DNA of 64,000 nucleotides from Cryobacterium sp. PH31-AA6 (GTDB lineage: Bacteria; Actinomycetota; Actinomycetes; Actinomycetales; Microbacteriaceae): NCBI RefSeq assembly GCF_030063195.1, contig NZ_JASISS010000015.1, positions 19,313 through 83,312 of the forward strand. The letters run 5' to 3'. The notes under the pieces were generated by a model. That model was given only the letters and a program-made list of their open reading frames with translations. It did no database searches and was not told the origin of the DNA. Shown here one piece after another: positions 18,644 through 27,441 of this stretch (the first letter of the stretch is position 1; each line of letters starts with the position of its first letter). The position numbers were made by a program, and so were the translations under genes.

Positions 18644-19717
18644 ATGCAGAAAGGCATCCTCGGCACCACAGCAGTGCTCCTGCTCGTGGTCCTCTTCACC
18701 GGGCTGCTGCTCGTCACTGGCGGCAGCCCCGGCACCAGCGCCTGCGCGGCAGTCGCGGCGAACCCCCAGGGCGCCGCCGAACGCTCACCGGTCGCCGGGT
18801 ATCAGGGCGACCAGCTCGTTAACGCGGCCCTGATCATGAACGCCGGCGCCACCGCCGGGGTCAACGTGCACGGGCAAACCATCGCCGTGATGACCGCGAT
18901 GGGCGAATCCGCACTCCGCAACCTCACCTACGGCGACGCTGTCGGCCCCGACTCCCGCGGCCTGTTCCAGCAGCGCAACACCTGGGGCACCCTCGCCGAA
19001 CGCATGAACCCCACCCAAGCAGCCGGGTTCTTCTTTCAGCGCCTCGTCACTGTCCCAAATTGGGACACGCTGGCGCCCACGGCGGCGGCGCACGCCGTCC
19101 AGATCAACGCCGACCCCAACCACTACACGACCTACTACGACCAGGCGAAAGAAGTCGTGGCCGCTCTCACCACCGGGGACGCAGCCTGTGCCGCCGGCGT
19201 CAGCGGTGACGCCCAGGCGTTGGCAGCCGCCCTTGTGGTCAAGATCGACGCGGGAGCGATCACGGGTTTGTCGCCGGATCACCTGCGCGAGATCCGGTGG
19301 ATCGCCGACGGCGACACCCGCCCGAACTGCGGCATCGACACCCGCATCCTGCAAGTCATCACCATCGCGACGAACATGTTCGAGCGGGTCGGGATCTCCG
19401 ACATCAACCGGGCCTGCACCGGCCAGGTCCTCGGCTCCGGGCTCTCCTCGCCGCACTCCGCGAATGGTGGCGGCCACGCCGTCGACTTCTACTCCTTCGA
19501 CCGGATGCCCACCACCGGCGCCGACGCGAACGCCCTGAAGCTCTTGAAGGCACTCAGCCCGGTGATGCCCGCCGGGTCCGGCGCCGGCCAGAACCAGTGC
19601 CGCGCCGACACCGGCGTGAGCCTGGACCTGTCGATGAAGCAATTCCGGGACGACTGCAACCACGTCCACATCGCCGTCGATCCCAACAGCACCGACCCCA
19701 TGAAACTCAGCAACTAA
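18644..19717 (+). CDS. exported peptidoglycan hydrolase of the transfer system
   Basis: A 357-residue protein with an N-terminal signal anchor (TTAVLLLVVLFTGLLLVTGG). Two regions follow. Residues 55-160 contain AVMTAMGESALRNLTYGD and SRGLFQQRNTWGT, a pattern seen in transglycosylase-like domains of actinobacterial conjugation proteins. Residues 200-350 contain SPHSANGGGHAVDFYSFD and CNHVHIAVDP; the His-x6-Asp and His-x-His arrangement resembles zinc M15-type D,D-peptidases. Together they would open glycan and peptide bonds of the wall for the channel. It lies between the VirB4 ATPase and the coupling protein. Exact families should be treated as likely. Confidence 0.75.
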   Translation: MQKGILGTTAVLLLVVLFTGLLLVTGGSPGTSACAAVAANPQGAAERSPVAGYQGDQLVNAALIMNAGATAGVNVHGQTIAVMTAMGESALRNLTYGDAVGPDSRGLFQQRNTWGTLAERMNPTQAAGFFFQRLVTVPNWDTLAPTAAAHAVQINADPNHYTTYYDQAKEVVAALTTGDAACAAGVSGDAQALAAALVVKIDAGAITGLSPDHLREIRWIADGDTRPNCGIDTRILQVITIATNMFERVGISDINRACTGQVLGSGLSSPHSANGGGHAVDFYSFDRMPTTGADANALKLLKALSPVMPAGSGAGQNQCRADTGVSLDLSMKQFRDDCNHVHIAVDPNSTDPMKLSN

Positions 19718-19790
19718 TGCCCCACCCCCAGGCGCACCACGCCACCCCGAAACCCAGACAGTCCGTGTTTGTGGCGGCAAGGAGAACCCT

Positions 19791-21545
19791 GTGATCGACT
19801 GGAAAGCCCGCATCATGACCGGGCTCCTCGCCGTCCTCGCGGCCGCCGGCCTCCTCGTGGCCGTGCACGTCGGCGCGATGATCACCCCCACCGGCACCCT
19901 GTATCCGTGGAACCCGGCCGCGTTGGCCGGGGGCTTCCTGTTCCGGGACGCACCGTGGCCGCCCGCCGCAACCTGGACAAGCCTGGTCGCCCTGATCCTC
20001 GCGGTGGCCCTGTTCGCATTCATCCTGGCCAAGCAAGCCCAGTGGGCGTCGACCAAGCGCAACAACGTCGCGCTCCGGCACATGGCCACAACCCGGCAAT
20101 CCGCCGTGCTGCGCTCGAAGTTGCGGGCCAAGGAAGCCGCGCAGCTGCACCCGGCCGCGGTGAACCTGCCTCCGGGGGAGCGGGTCGGCCGCCTCGTCGG
20201 GCGCGGGAACCGGTGGGTGTATCAGGGGTGGCGGGACCTGGGTGTGTACGTGTTCGGCACCGGCCGCGGCAAAACATCCGCCCTCGTGATCCGGCACATG
20301 CTCGAAGCCCCCGGCGCGGCCATCATGACGTCCAACAAAGTCGACGGCGTTCGCGAAACCCTCGCCGGGCGCGCCGAACACGGGCAGGCGTTCATCTTCG
20401 ACCCCAACCGCATCTACCGCCTCGACCCGCAGCCTGATTTCGTGTTCAACCCGCTCGAGTACATTCGCAGCGCCGCGGACGCCCGGGAGCTCGCCGCGAT
20501 CTTTGAAGCCTCCACCCGGAAGGCTTCGGACCGGGGTGGGGATTCCCAGTTCGATACCGCCGGGCGGGACATGCTCGCGTACTTCTTCTACGCCGCCGCC
20601 CTCGAGCACGAACCCCTGTCCCAGGTGTTCGCGTGGATTGCCCGGGCCGAGGGGTACGACGTGCAGCAGATCCTCGCCCGGCACGGGAAAACCGGGCCAT
20701 CTTCCACCATCGAGGGCATCCTGAGCTGGCCGGACAAAACCAAGGGCAGCGTCTACGCGACCGCGCAGCGGATGGCGTCCGCTCTCGCTGACGACGACCT
20801 CCTCGCCTGGACCGATACGACCGGGGTCCGCCGGTTCGACCCGGCCGCGTTCATCACCAGCACCGACACCCTGGTGCTCCTCTCCAAAGACGGTGAAGGA
20901 TCCGGTGGTGCCATTCTCACCGCCCTCATCCGTGCGATCTGCAAAACCGCTGAGACGGCCGCGCAGCGAAACGGCGGCCGCCTCCCGGTCCCGCTCGTGA
21001 TGGAGCTCGACGAGTGCGCGAACATCGTCCGCTGGCCCGAACTGCCCTCGGTGTATTCGTTCTACGGGTCGATGGGCATCATCCTCAACTCCTACTTCCA
21101 ATCCCGCGCCCAAGCCATCGACGCGTTCGGGAAAGACGGCTGGCAGACCCTCTGGGACGCCGCCGCCACCCGGGTCTTCGGTGGCGGATCCGGCGACGAC
21201 GACTTCCTCCGTTCCCTGGCCGCCCTCATCGGTGAACACGACGAAATCACCTACGGCAGCTCCACCGGCAAAGACGGCCAGCTGTCCACCTCCACCAACA
21301 CCCGCAAGGTCAACACCCTCGACATCGCCGCCCTCGGCTCCCTCCCCGAATGGCGCGCCATCGTCTTCAGCTCCAAATGCCGACCCGTCATGGTCAACAC
21401 CGTCCCCTGGTTCCGCGACAAAACCCTCACCACCACCATCAACCGCACCCAAATTAGAACCGCGAACCCCAGGCCGGAACCGGTGCCGGTGCCGGTGCCG
21501 GTGCCGGACGACACCATTCCCGCGGAGGCGGTAGCCCATGGCTGA
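19791..21545 (+). CDS. VirD4-type coupling protein
   Basis: A 584-residue coupling ATPase that would bring the relaxase-DNA complex to the channel. Two N-terminal membrane helices (about 9-31 and 66-84) are followed by the ATPase domain: Walker A FGTGRGKTSALV (about residue 155) and Walker B LVMELDECANI (about 402), plus DPNRIYRLDPQPDFVFNPLE and a C-terminal segment LGSLPEWRAIVFSS, all typical for TraG/VirD4. It starts with GTG after AAGGAG, 73 bases downstream of the hydrolase. The C-terminus ends in an EPVPVPVPVP repeat encoded by four CCGGTG hexamers, a site prone to slippage. Confidence 0.88.
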   Translation: MIDWKARIMTGLLAVLAAAGLLVAVHVGAMITPTGTLYPWNPAALAGGFLFRDAPWPPAATWTSLVALILAVALFAFILAKQAQWASTKRNNVALRHMATTRQSAVLRSKLRAKEAAQLHPAAVNLPPGERVGRLVGRGNRWVYQGWRDLGVYVFGTGRGKTSALVIRHMLEAPGAAIMTSNKVDGVRETLAGRAEHGQAFIFDPNRIYRLDPQPDFVFNPLEYIRSAADARELAAIFEASTRKASDRGGDSQFDTAGRDMLAYFFYAAALEHEPLSQVFAWIARAEGYDVQQILARHGKTGPSSTIEGILSWPDKTKGSVYATAQRMASALADDDLLAWTDTTGVRRFDPAAFITSTDTLVLLSKDGEGSGGAILTALIRAICKTAETAAQRNGGRLPVPLVMELDECANIVRWPELPSVYSFYGSMGIILNSYFQSRAQAIDAFGKDGWQTLWDAAATRVFGGGSGDDDFLRSLAALIGEHDEITYGSSTGKDGQLSTSTNTRKVNTLDIAALGSLPEWRAIVFSSKCRPVMVNTVPWFRDKTLTTTINRTQIRTANPRPEPVPVPVPVPDDTIPAEAVAHG

Positions 21546-21948
21546 GTACGACGACTACGACTCGACCGGCCCTGAGGAGGACACGGTCGACGTTCGCCAA
21601 ATGTTCCTCGACTGGTTGACCGGACACCTCGCCACCGTCGAGGTCGTCGGCACCAAACCAACACCGTGGTGCACCCAATGGTGGCTACACCCGGAGGTCG
21701 TCGCCCGGTTCAAGGCCCTCTGGCAAGCCAGCATGCAAGCCGACGCCAGCGTCATGGACGGCGACGCCGGCGCCGTTTCCTCCTGGTGGATCAACCACTG
21801 GGACCGCCACGCCGCCGTCATCTTCGACAAAGGAAACGGGCCCTTCCGCGACTGCGACCCCGACCAAGGACACCTCTACCGCCGTAAAGACACAACCGCC
21901 CAGATCGTGCCGGCGGCGATGCCGCCGGACGACGTCGAGCTCAGCTGA
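21538..21948 (+). CDS. DUF4913 family protein
   Basis: A 136-residue acidic protein with the DUF4913 pattern: TPWCTQWWLHPEVVARFKAL, then SSWWINHWDRHAAVIFD and GPFRDCDPDQGH. The family is widespread on actinobacterial plasmids and often sits directly after the coupling-protein gene, as here, where the starts overlap by 8 bases. Function unknown; it may be an adaptor for the coupling protein. It is the last gene of the transfer operon. Confidence 0.8.
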   Translation: MAEYDDYDSTGPEEDTVDVRQMFLDWLTGHLATVEVVGTKPTPWCTQWWLHPEVVARFKALWQASMQADASVMDGDAGAVSSWWINHWDRHAAVIFDKGNGPFRDCDPDQGHLYRRKDTTAQIVPAAMPPDDVELS

Positions 21949-22103
21949 AGGTGACACCGTGTTTTTTAGAACGTACCCCGACAGAAATTAATCAATATTC
22001 GACGATTTGTCAGCGCAAATGGGGCTGTTCGACGGGGGTTGGGGTCTTGGTAGTAACGGAACAGGATTGAACGCTAAGCGCGTCGTGTCAGGTCGCGTTC
22101 CGG

Positions 22104-22430
22104 CTAGTTTTCCGACGGTGTGCCTGTCGCGGGCGAGGCAGTGAGCGGGACTTGCGGCTTCAGCGAAGACAGCGTTCTGGTAAAGCGAAGCCGGGCGATG
22201 TCGCTGCGATATGGGTCGGCACTCTCAATCACCGTGTCAATGATTCCCCGTGCCCGGAAGACACGCCGCGCGGTCCCAAGGCTGACACCTCCCTGCCCCG
22301 ATTCAAGCTTGTGTCGGCGACCTGCACAGCAGTCAACCCGAGAAGTTGACGCCAACGTCTGAATGTCCGTGCCAAGTTAGCGTTAGAGCACGCCGAACGG
22401 GAATGGGCGTTGTTCGCTTCGCGACCATGA
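22104..22430 (-). pseudogene. XRE-family HTH regulator remnant with frameshift
   Basis: On the minus strand, one frame reads LARTFRRWRQLLGLTAVQVAD, the first helices of a HipB-like XRE domain. The sequence then changes frame and continues as HKLESGQGGVSLGTARRVFR and IIDTVIESADPYRSDIARLR, the rest of such a protein. About 7-9 residues expected for the recognition helix are missing at the junction near 22310, so a small out-of-frame deletion has destroyed the gene. No HipA-like partner remains nearby. The rest of the 21949-22513 interval holds no other recognisable gene. Confidence 0.6.
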
Positions 22431-22513
22431 GTGCTCCTCTCTAACGCGCCGTTAACTCCCCAGCCTCACCGGTGGATCGAGGCTATCCGACCCGGCGAAT
22501 CGGGCGCGCGACT

Positions 22514-23389
22514 TCAGTCGTGCCGCCGATACGCGGTCGGTGAGACGCCGTGAATTTTCTTGAACTGCCGTGAGAAGTAGAACGAGTCATCGTAGCCAAC
22601 AGCGTGGGCGACGTCCTCAACCGTCTGATTGGTCGTGTCGAGCAACCCCCTCGCGCTAGCCATCCTGAGCTGAGTTTGGTAGGTAACTGCGGGAACTCCC
22701 GTGTGTTTCTTGAACACCGCTGCGAAATGGGAGGCGCTCATACCGGCCATGTCCGCCAGATCGGAAACGTTGATCCGTCGATTGACGTGATCGCGCAGAT
22801 ACTCGGCCGCACGTTCGACCATGTCCTGTGTGTTTCCCGCGCCAGACGGACGGGACGACGCCAAGGACGTCATGAGGTGCCAGGCCGCTCCGGAAGCGTG
22901 CACAAGACTGGACTCTGTTGTATCGCGCTCCATCCACCGGATGATCTCCTCCATCAGGGCGACGCTGGCGTAAATGTCCGGGATCTCCCGCACCACTGAG
23001 GTGGGAGTGAGGGCGGCGATTCGCATGAAGTCTTCGACGCTCGAGCCATCGAGATGCGCCCACCAGACCGTCCACGGATCCGCGGCGTCGGCCCCGTAGG
23101 AGTGCGCAAGTGCGGGCGGCAGGAGTAGCGCCTGACCGGCTTTCACGGTGAATCGTCCCTCGGCCGCTTCGCACCAGCCCTGCCCACGCACGCACAGGAT
23201 CAGGACCAGCTGCCGGATCGGACGCGTCCGAATCCATCCGTGGTGCTCGGCGTGGGGGAAGTAGCCGCAATCGGTAACGAGAAGGTTACGCGTGACGGGC
23301 CGTTGCAGGGCGAGTTCGACTTGCGGGCGCGGAAGAACGAGCATCCTCTGTCCCGGGAACCCGTCTGCGACCAGTTCAGGCTTTACCAC
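22514..23389 (-). CDS. AraC-family regulator of the lac-type operon
   Basis: A 291-residue protein with an N-terminal cupin-like sensing domain (residues 15-130; AGQALLLPPALAHSY) and a C-terminal double HTH (about 190-291). The latter contains NVSDLADMAGMSASHFAAVF and DVAHAVGYDDSFYFSRQFKK ending in GVSPTAYRR, the AraC signature. It begins with GTG after GAGGCGAG, 73 bases after lacZ on the same strand, so it is probably the last gene of the DUF5107-galM-lacZ-araC operon and senses a sugar released by it. Typical members activate the adjacent promoter, here the region around 30382-30659. Confidence 0.92.
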   Translation of the reverse strand: MVKPELVADGFPGQRMLVLPRPQVELALQRPVTRNLLVTDCGYFPHAEHHGWIRTRPIRQLVLILCVRGQGWCEAAEGRFTVKAGQALLLPPALAHSYGADAADPWTVWWAHLDGSSVEDFMRIAALTPTSVVREIPDIYASVALMEEIIRWMERDTTESSLVHASGAAWHLMTSLASSRPSGAGNTQDMVERAAEYLRDHVNRRINVSDLADMAGMSASHFAAVFKKHTGVPAVTYQTQLRMASARGLLDTTNQTVEDVAHAVGYDDSFYFSRQFKKIHGVSPTAYRRHD

Positions 23390-23462
23390 CCTCGCCTCTT
23401 TCCCTGTTATGCGTCCCTCCCGAGGATAGGTGCCAAGTCAGTGTTGAGCCCAAATACTCCTT

Positions 23463-26400
23463 TCATCGGAGCGATGTCAATCGGATCGTGATTGTGCGCG
23501 CCTCGGGACGGAGGATGTGATCGGGCCACACGTCCGGACCGCACGCGCGCGAACCCAGCCCGTGCTGAGCGGCATCCAGCCAGAGGTATACCCGGTCGGA
23601 CTCAGGCAGGTCGTGCGGATGCGCGGCCGCGGCCACGTCGGCAGTCGTGTGGCGGCGGAGAGTGAAGCCAGGCAGCCGTCCGCGGCCATCTGGCATGGCC
23701 TCAATCTTCAGCCAGGGGGAGCCGCCTTCGGAGAGGATCAGCTCCCGAAATTCGCTATGGTGGCCACTCTCTTGTGGGCGGGCGTAGTCAACCACCAATC
23801 CCGTCAGATCGGACTGATAGCGTCCGACGTGCGCCGAGCGGCGGCTGTCGGGGTAGGACTCCCGTTCCCCCGCACCGAACCACTCAGCCTGGTCGACGGT
23901 CGCCGGGAGCGCAAAACGCACGCCCAGACGCGGCCAGTGGATGCGCCAGCTCCCGGTGGGATTCATGGAGACGGTGAGTAGGGCGGAGCCATCCTCATCC
24001 GACCAGCGTTCATCGACCAACAGGCCCTCCCGTGCATCTGCCGCCGAGTAGCGCAGGCGACGACGCGCACCACCCTGCGCGACACCCTCGGTGCGCCCCA
24101 TAAGGCGATCCAGGCCCGCCCGCCGCCACAGTTCGGCCGACGAGGGGGCGGGAACGCCAAACCCGTTGTTCGCCCACGGGTCCCTAGAGTCGTAGCTTCC
24201 GAAATCACCGGTGACGTTGCCGCCGTTGTCGTTGTCCGTCGGTGCTCGCCAGAGTTCAGCGAGCGGTCCCGAGACCGGCAGGCCCGCAAGAGCTGATAGC
24301 TGGCCTCCGTCGAAGCGGACGAGGGAGGTGTTAGGTGCCGCATCGGTCTGGCGCTGCCCTGTGTGAGCCGGCAACGGTGAGGAGAGCCTGTGCTGGGCCG
24401 TTGCGACGACGTGTCCAGCAGCAGCCCAAGCTACATCGGACGCCAGCACCGCCTCCACGGTCAGCCAGTCTTCCCCGGCCGGTGTGGCCACTGCGGGGGT
24501 GAACACCGGCAGCGGCACGGTGGCGGATGAACCAGCTTCCACGGTGAAGGGCAGGGTCAGCTCGCCGCGCTCGATCACATACCCATGCACCGTCCTGGTC
24601 CACCGGACGAGAAAACCCGACAGGTCGACAGAATGATGACGATTCTCGACGGCAACGCCATCGGCGGAAAAGTGAAACCGTATCGGAGCGACGATGTGCT
24701 TCCACTCGTGCAGGGAAGGCGAGGGCGTTCCGTCAGAGAGCACCATGCCGTCCATGATGAAATTCGCGTCGTGCACGGGCTCACCGAAGTCGCCACCGTA
24801 GGCGAAATATTCGGTGCCGTCGGGGGTGCGGGTGCGGAGGCCGTGGTCGCGCCACTCCCACACAAAACCCCCGTGCAGGCGCGGGAAGCGATCGACCAGG
24901 TCTTCGTATTGATCGATCGCGCCGGGGCCGTTGCCCATGGCGTGGGCGTACTCGCAGAGCAGGAATGGTTTCGAGCGCTGCTGAGCGGATTCTGCTGCCG
25001 AACAATTCAGCAGCACGGATGCATCGTCGTCCTGGCCGATCGCTCGCGTCTCGGCAATGGTGGAGTACATCCGGGAATACACGTCGGTGTACGCGCCTGC
25101 GTGGTCACCCTCGTAGTGAACCGGCCGTCCGGGGTCACGCAAGCGCACCCAGTCGGCCATCTGGGCAAGGTTTTCGCCGGTTCCCGCTTCGTTCCCGAGG
25201 GACCACAGCACGATGCTCGGGTGGTTCTTGTCACGTTCGACCGTGCGCTCGATACGGTTTAGGTAGGCGTCTCGCCAATCGGGGTCGTCGCTCGGATTGC
25301 CCGACCACTCGTGGGGGTCGCCCGGTTTGTGAAAGGCGTGGGTTTCAAGATCGTTCTCCAGGATGACCCAGAAGCCCAGTTCGTCCGCCAACTCCAGCAG
25401 GCGCGGATGGGGTGGGTAGTGGCTGGTCCGGATGGCATTGACGTTGAACTGCTTCATCTGGGCCAAGTCGGCGCGGGCAAACTCCTCGTCGAATACTCGG
25501 CCACGGTCGGGATGCGTCTCATGTCGGTTGACTCCATGGAAGACGACTCGGCGGCTGTTGACGAGGAAGCGATCGCCGTCGATCCGCACTGAGCGAAACC
25601 CTATCCGCACCGTTATCGCCTCCATGGGATTGGATACGATGGCGTCGTACAAGCGCGGGTGCTCAGCGCTCCACGGATCGACCTTGGGGACCTGGACAAC
25701 GTCGACATCGTCGGCCGTCTGCCAGGTTCTGTCGATGCCGAGTTCGGCGACGACGAGGCGTACAGGGAATTCGGCCCCGCGCACCTCGACCTCAAGGGTG
25801 CCAGCTGGGTCGTGGTAGCCGGCCTGCAGCCAAAGGTCTTCGATGCCGCCGCGAGGCCGCACCTGCAAGGTCACCGAGCGGAAGATGCCGGGTAGCCACC
25901 ACTGGTCCTGATCTTCCAGGTAGCTGGCGGCCGACCACTGGTGCACCCGCACGACGATCAGGTTGGTGCCCGCATGCAGTAGGTCGGCGACATCGAATTC
26001 CTGGGCCAGGCGGCTGCCACTGGCCACACCGACTTCGACCCCATTCACCCAGACCTTGTAGCGTGACTCGACGCCCTCGAAACGCAGGGCGACACCATCC
26101 GCACCAGCCCAGGAGCCTGGGATCTCAAAGCTGCGCCGGTAATCGCCAGTGGGATTGGCATCGGGCACGAACGGCGGGTCCAGCGGAAAGGGCAGCTGAG
26201 TGTTGGTGTAAATCGGATGACCGTAGGCACCGTTACCCTCCAGCACCCAGTGAGCGGGCACCGAAATGGTGTCCCAACCCGAGTCGTCGAAATCGTTGTC
26301 CGCGACGGCCTCAGCGGACTCTCCCGAGGGGAGTACCGATTCGGCTCCGGGGGCGCCTGGCGCACCGGCCAGCAGCCGGAAGCGCCAATCGCCGTCGAGG

Positions 26401-26495
26401 GAAAGGGTCGGCGCATCCGTTCGAAGCCACGATCGCGGAGCCCGGTGCGCGCCTGATCCCGGTGTGGTGTCGGTTAGGTACGTGTTCGTCTGCAT
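23463..26495 (-). CDS. lacZ: beta-galactosidase (GH2, LacZ type)
   Basis: A 1010-residue cytoplasmic GH2 enzyme with the full LacZ domain set: sugar-binding jelly roll (HWVLEGNGAYGHPIYTN), immunoglobulin-like domains, a TIM barrel and the C-terminal small chain (AEWFGAGERESYPDSR). The acid/base Glu is in WSLGNEAGTG (about residue 433) and the nucleophile Glu in LLCEYAHAMGN (about 513). The start at 26495 is chosen because AAGGA precedes it; a longer frame to 26609 overlaps the upstream spacer. It hydrolyses lactose or other beta-galactosides; the next gene upstream supplies a mutarotase. Confidence 0.95.
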   Translation of the reverse strand: MQTNTYLTDTTPGSGAHRAPRSWLRTDAPTLSLDGDWRFRLLAGAPGAPGAESVLPSGESAEAVADNDFDDSGWDTISVPAHWVLEGNGAYGHPIYTNTQLPFPLDPPFVPDANPTGDYRRSFEIPGSWAGADGVALRFEGVESRYKVWVNGVEVGVASGSRLAQEFDVADLLHAGTNLIVVRVHQWSAASYLEDQDQWWLPGIFRSVTLQVRPRGGIEDLWLQAGYHDPAGTLEVEVRGAEFPVRLVVAELGIDRTWQTADDVDVVQVPKVDPWSAEHPRLYDAIVSNPMEAITVRIGFRSVRIDGDRFLVNSRRVVFHGVNRHETHPDRGRVFDEEFARADLAQMKQFNVNAIRTSHYPPHPRLLELADELGFWVILENDLETHAFHKPGDPHEWSGNPSDDPDWRDAYLNRIERTVERDKNHPSIVLWSLGNEAGTGENLAQMADWVRLRDPGRPVHYEGDHAGAYTDVYSRMYSTIAETRAIGQDDDASVLLNCSAAESAQQRSKPFLLCEYAHAMGNGPGAIDQYEDLVDRFPRLHGGFVWEWRDHGLRTRTPDGTEYFAYGGDFGEPVHDANFIMDGMVLSDGTPSPSLHEWKHIVAPIRFHFSADGVAVENRHHSVDLSGFLVRWTRTVHGYVIERGELTLPFTVEAGSSATVPLPVFTPAVATPAGEDWLTVEAVLASDVAWAAAGHVVATAQHRLSSPLPAHTGQRQTDAAPNTSLVRFDGGQLSALAGLPVSGPLAELWRAPTDNDNGGNVTGDFGSYDSRDPWANNGFGVPAPSSAELWRRAGLDRLMGRTEGVAQGGARRRLRYSAADAREGLLVDERWSDEDGSALLTVSMNPTGSWRIHWPRLGVRFALPATVDQAEWFGAGERESYPDSRRSAHVGRYQSDLTGLVVDYARPQESGHHSEFRELILSEGGSPWLKIEAMPDGRGRLPGFTLRRHTTADVAAAAHPHDLPESDRVYLWLDAAQHGLGSRACGPDVWPDHILRPEARTITIRLTSLR

Positions 26496-26526
26496 GGGGG
26501 CAATCCTTACGTCGTCGTCAGGGGAG

Positions 26527-27432
26527 TCAGGCACGTCGAATGCCCCAGTCGAGCTCCCAGAGCTCGCCCGGCGCGAGCCAGCGTAGGCCCTGTCCTGTGC
26601 GGAGTGCATTGGGGGGAGCCGTCATCGGCTCCATGGCGATCACCGAATGGCGGGCGTCGCTCCGGAACCCCGGCGAAATGTAGATTTGCAGCCAGGCGAA
26701 ATCGGGATGTGCCCACAATTCGGTCGCGGTTCCGTCGTCCGAACTGAGCCGGTGCACGAGCCGGCCGCGGTGCGGATCGAGTCCCGTGTAAGTGGCGTGC
26801 CGCACGGCATCACCCACCCGGCGACCGGCACGCAAATCCCAGGCCGTGCCCGCCACGGCGAAGTCGCCCCGTGGGATGTGCGTGTCGTCGAGGACGAGCG
26901 CACGCTCCGCGGAAACTGTCAGAGTCAACGCTTCGACCGGCAAGGGACCGGCACACAGATAGGGATGCGCTCCCAGAGCGACGGGCGCATCACACTCCGA
27001 CAAGTTCCGGATTCGATTCGTGACGACGATCCCGCTGTCGTCGAGGGCATAGCTGACCTCGACGTGGATCCGGAAGGGGTAGCCGGCAGCGCCCGACAGG
27101 AGCGTGCGCAGCGTCACCTCTCCCGGACCCTCCGTCGCGTCGTAGTCCCGGTCCTGCAGGAGCCCGTGGATGGCGTGCCCAAACTCCGGTTCGGTGATTT
27201 CGAGCCGCTGCGCACGGCCGTCCAAACTCCAGGTTGCACCATCCACGCGGTTCGGCCAGGGCGCCAGGACGGCTCCCGCGATCGAGGAATTTCGAGGGGA
27301 CACTGCCGGATCTACCAAGTCAACCCCACGAACCTTGAGCGCGCAGAGCGCGGCCGCCCGGCTCGAAATGACCGCCTCGACGCCACCGCCCGGGCCCACC
27401 AATCGATGCCTGATAGCGGCAGGTGCCGTCAT
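26527..27432 (-). CDS. aldose 1-epimerase (GalM-type mutarotase)
   Basis: A 301-residue protein with the aldose epimerase pattern: VLAPWPNRVDGATW, FGHAIHGLLQDRDY (first catalytic His), ALGAHPYLCAG (second His) and AWLQIYISP, with the catalytic Glu probably in IAMEPMTAP. It interconverts alpha and beta anomers of the sugar released by LacZ. It starts 9 bases after the DUF5107 gene and ends 31 bases before lacZ, clearly one operon. Confidence 0.92.
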   Translation of the reverse strand: MTAPAAIRHRLVGPGGGVEAVISSRAAALCALKVRGVDLVDPAVSPRNSSIAGAVLAPWPNRVDGATWSLDGRAQRLEITEPEFGHAIHGLLQDRDYDATEGPGEVTLRTLLSGAAGYPFRIHVEVSYALDDSGIVVTNRIRNLSECDAPVALGAHPYLCAGPLPVEALTLTVSAERALVLDDTHIPRGDFAVAGTAWDLRAGRRVGDAVRHATYTGLDPHRGRLVHRLSSDDGTATELWAHPDFAWLQIYISPGFRSDARHSVIAMEPMTAPPNALRTGQGLRWLAPGELWELDWGIRRA

Positions 27433-27441
27433 CGTGATCCT

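Noticed and set aside
19707..21539. 610-codon minus-strand frame antisense to the coupling protein
   Set aside because: The plus strand carries intact Walker motifs; the antisense translation is a Gly/Glu/Val-rich shadow.
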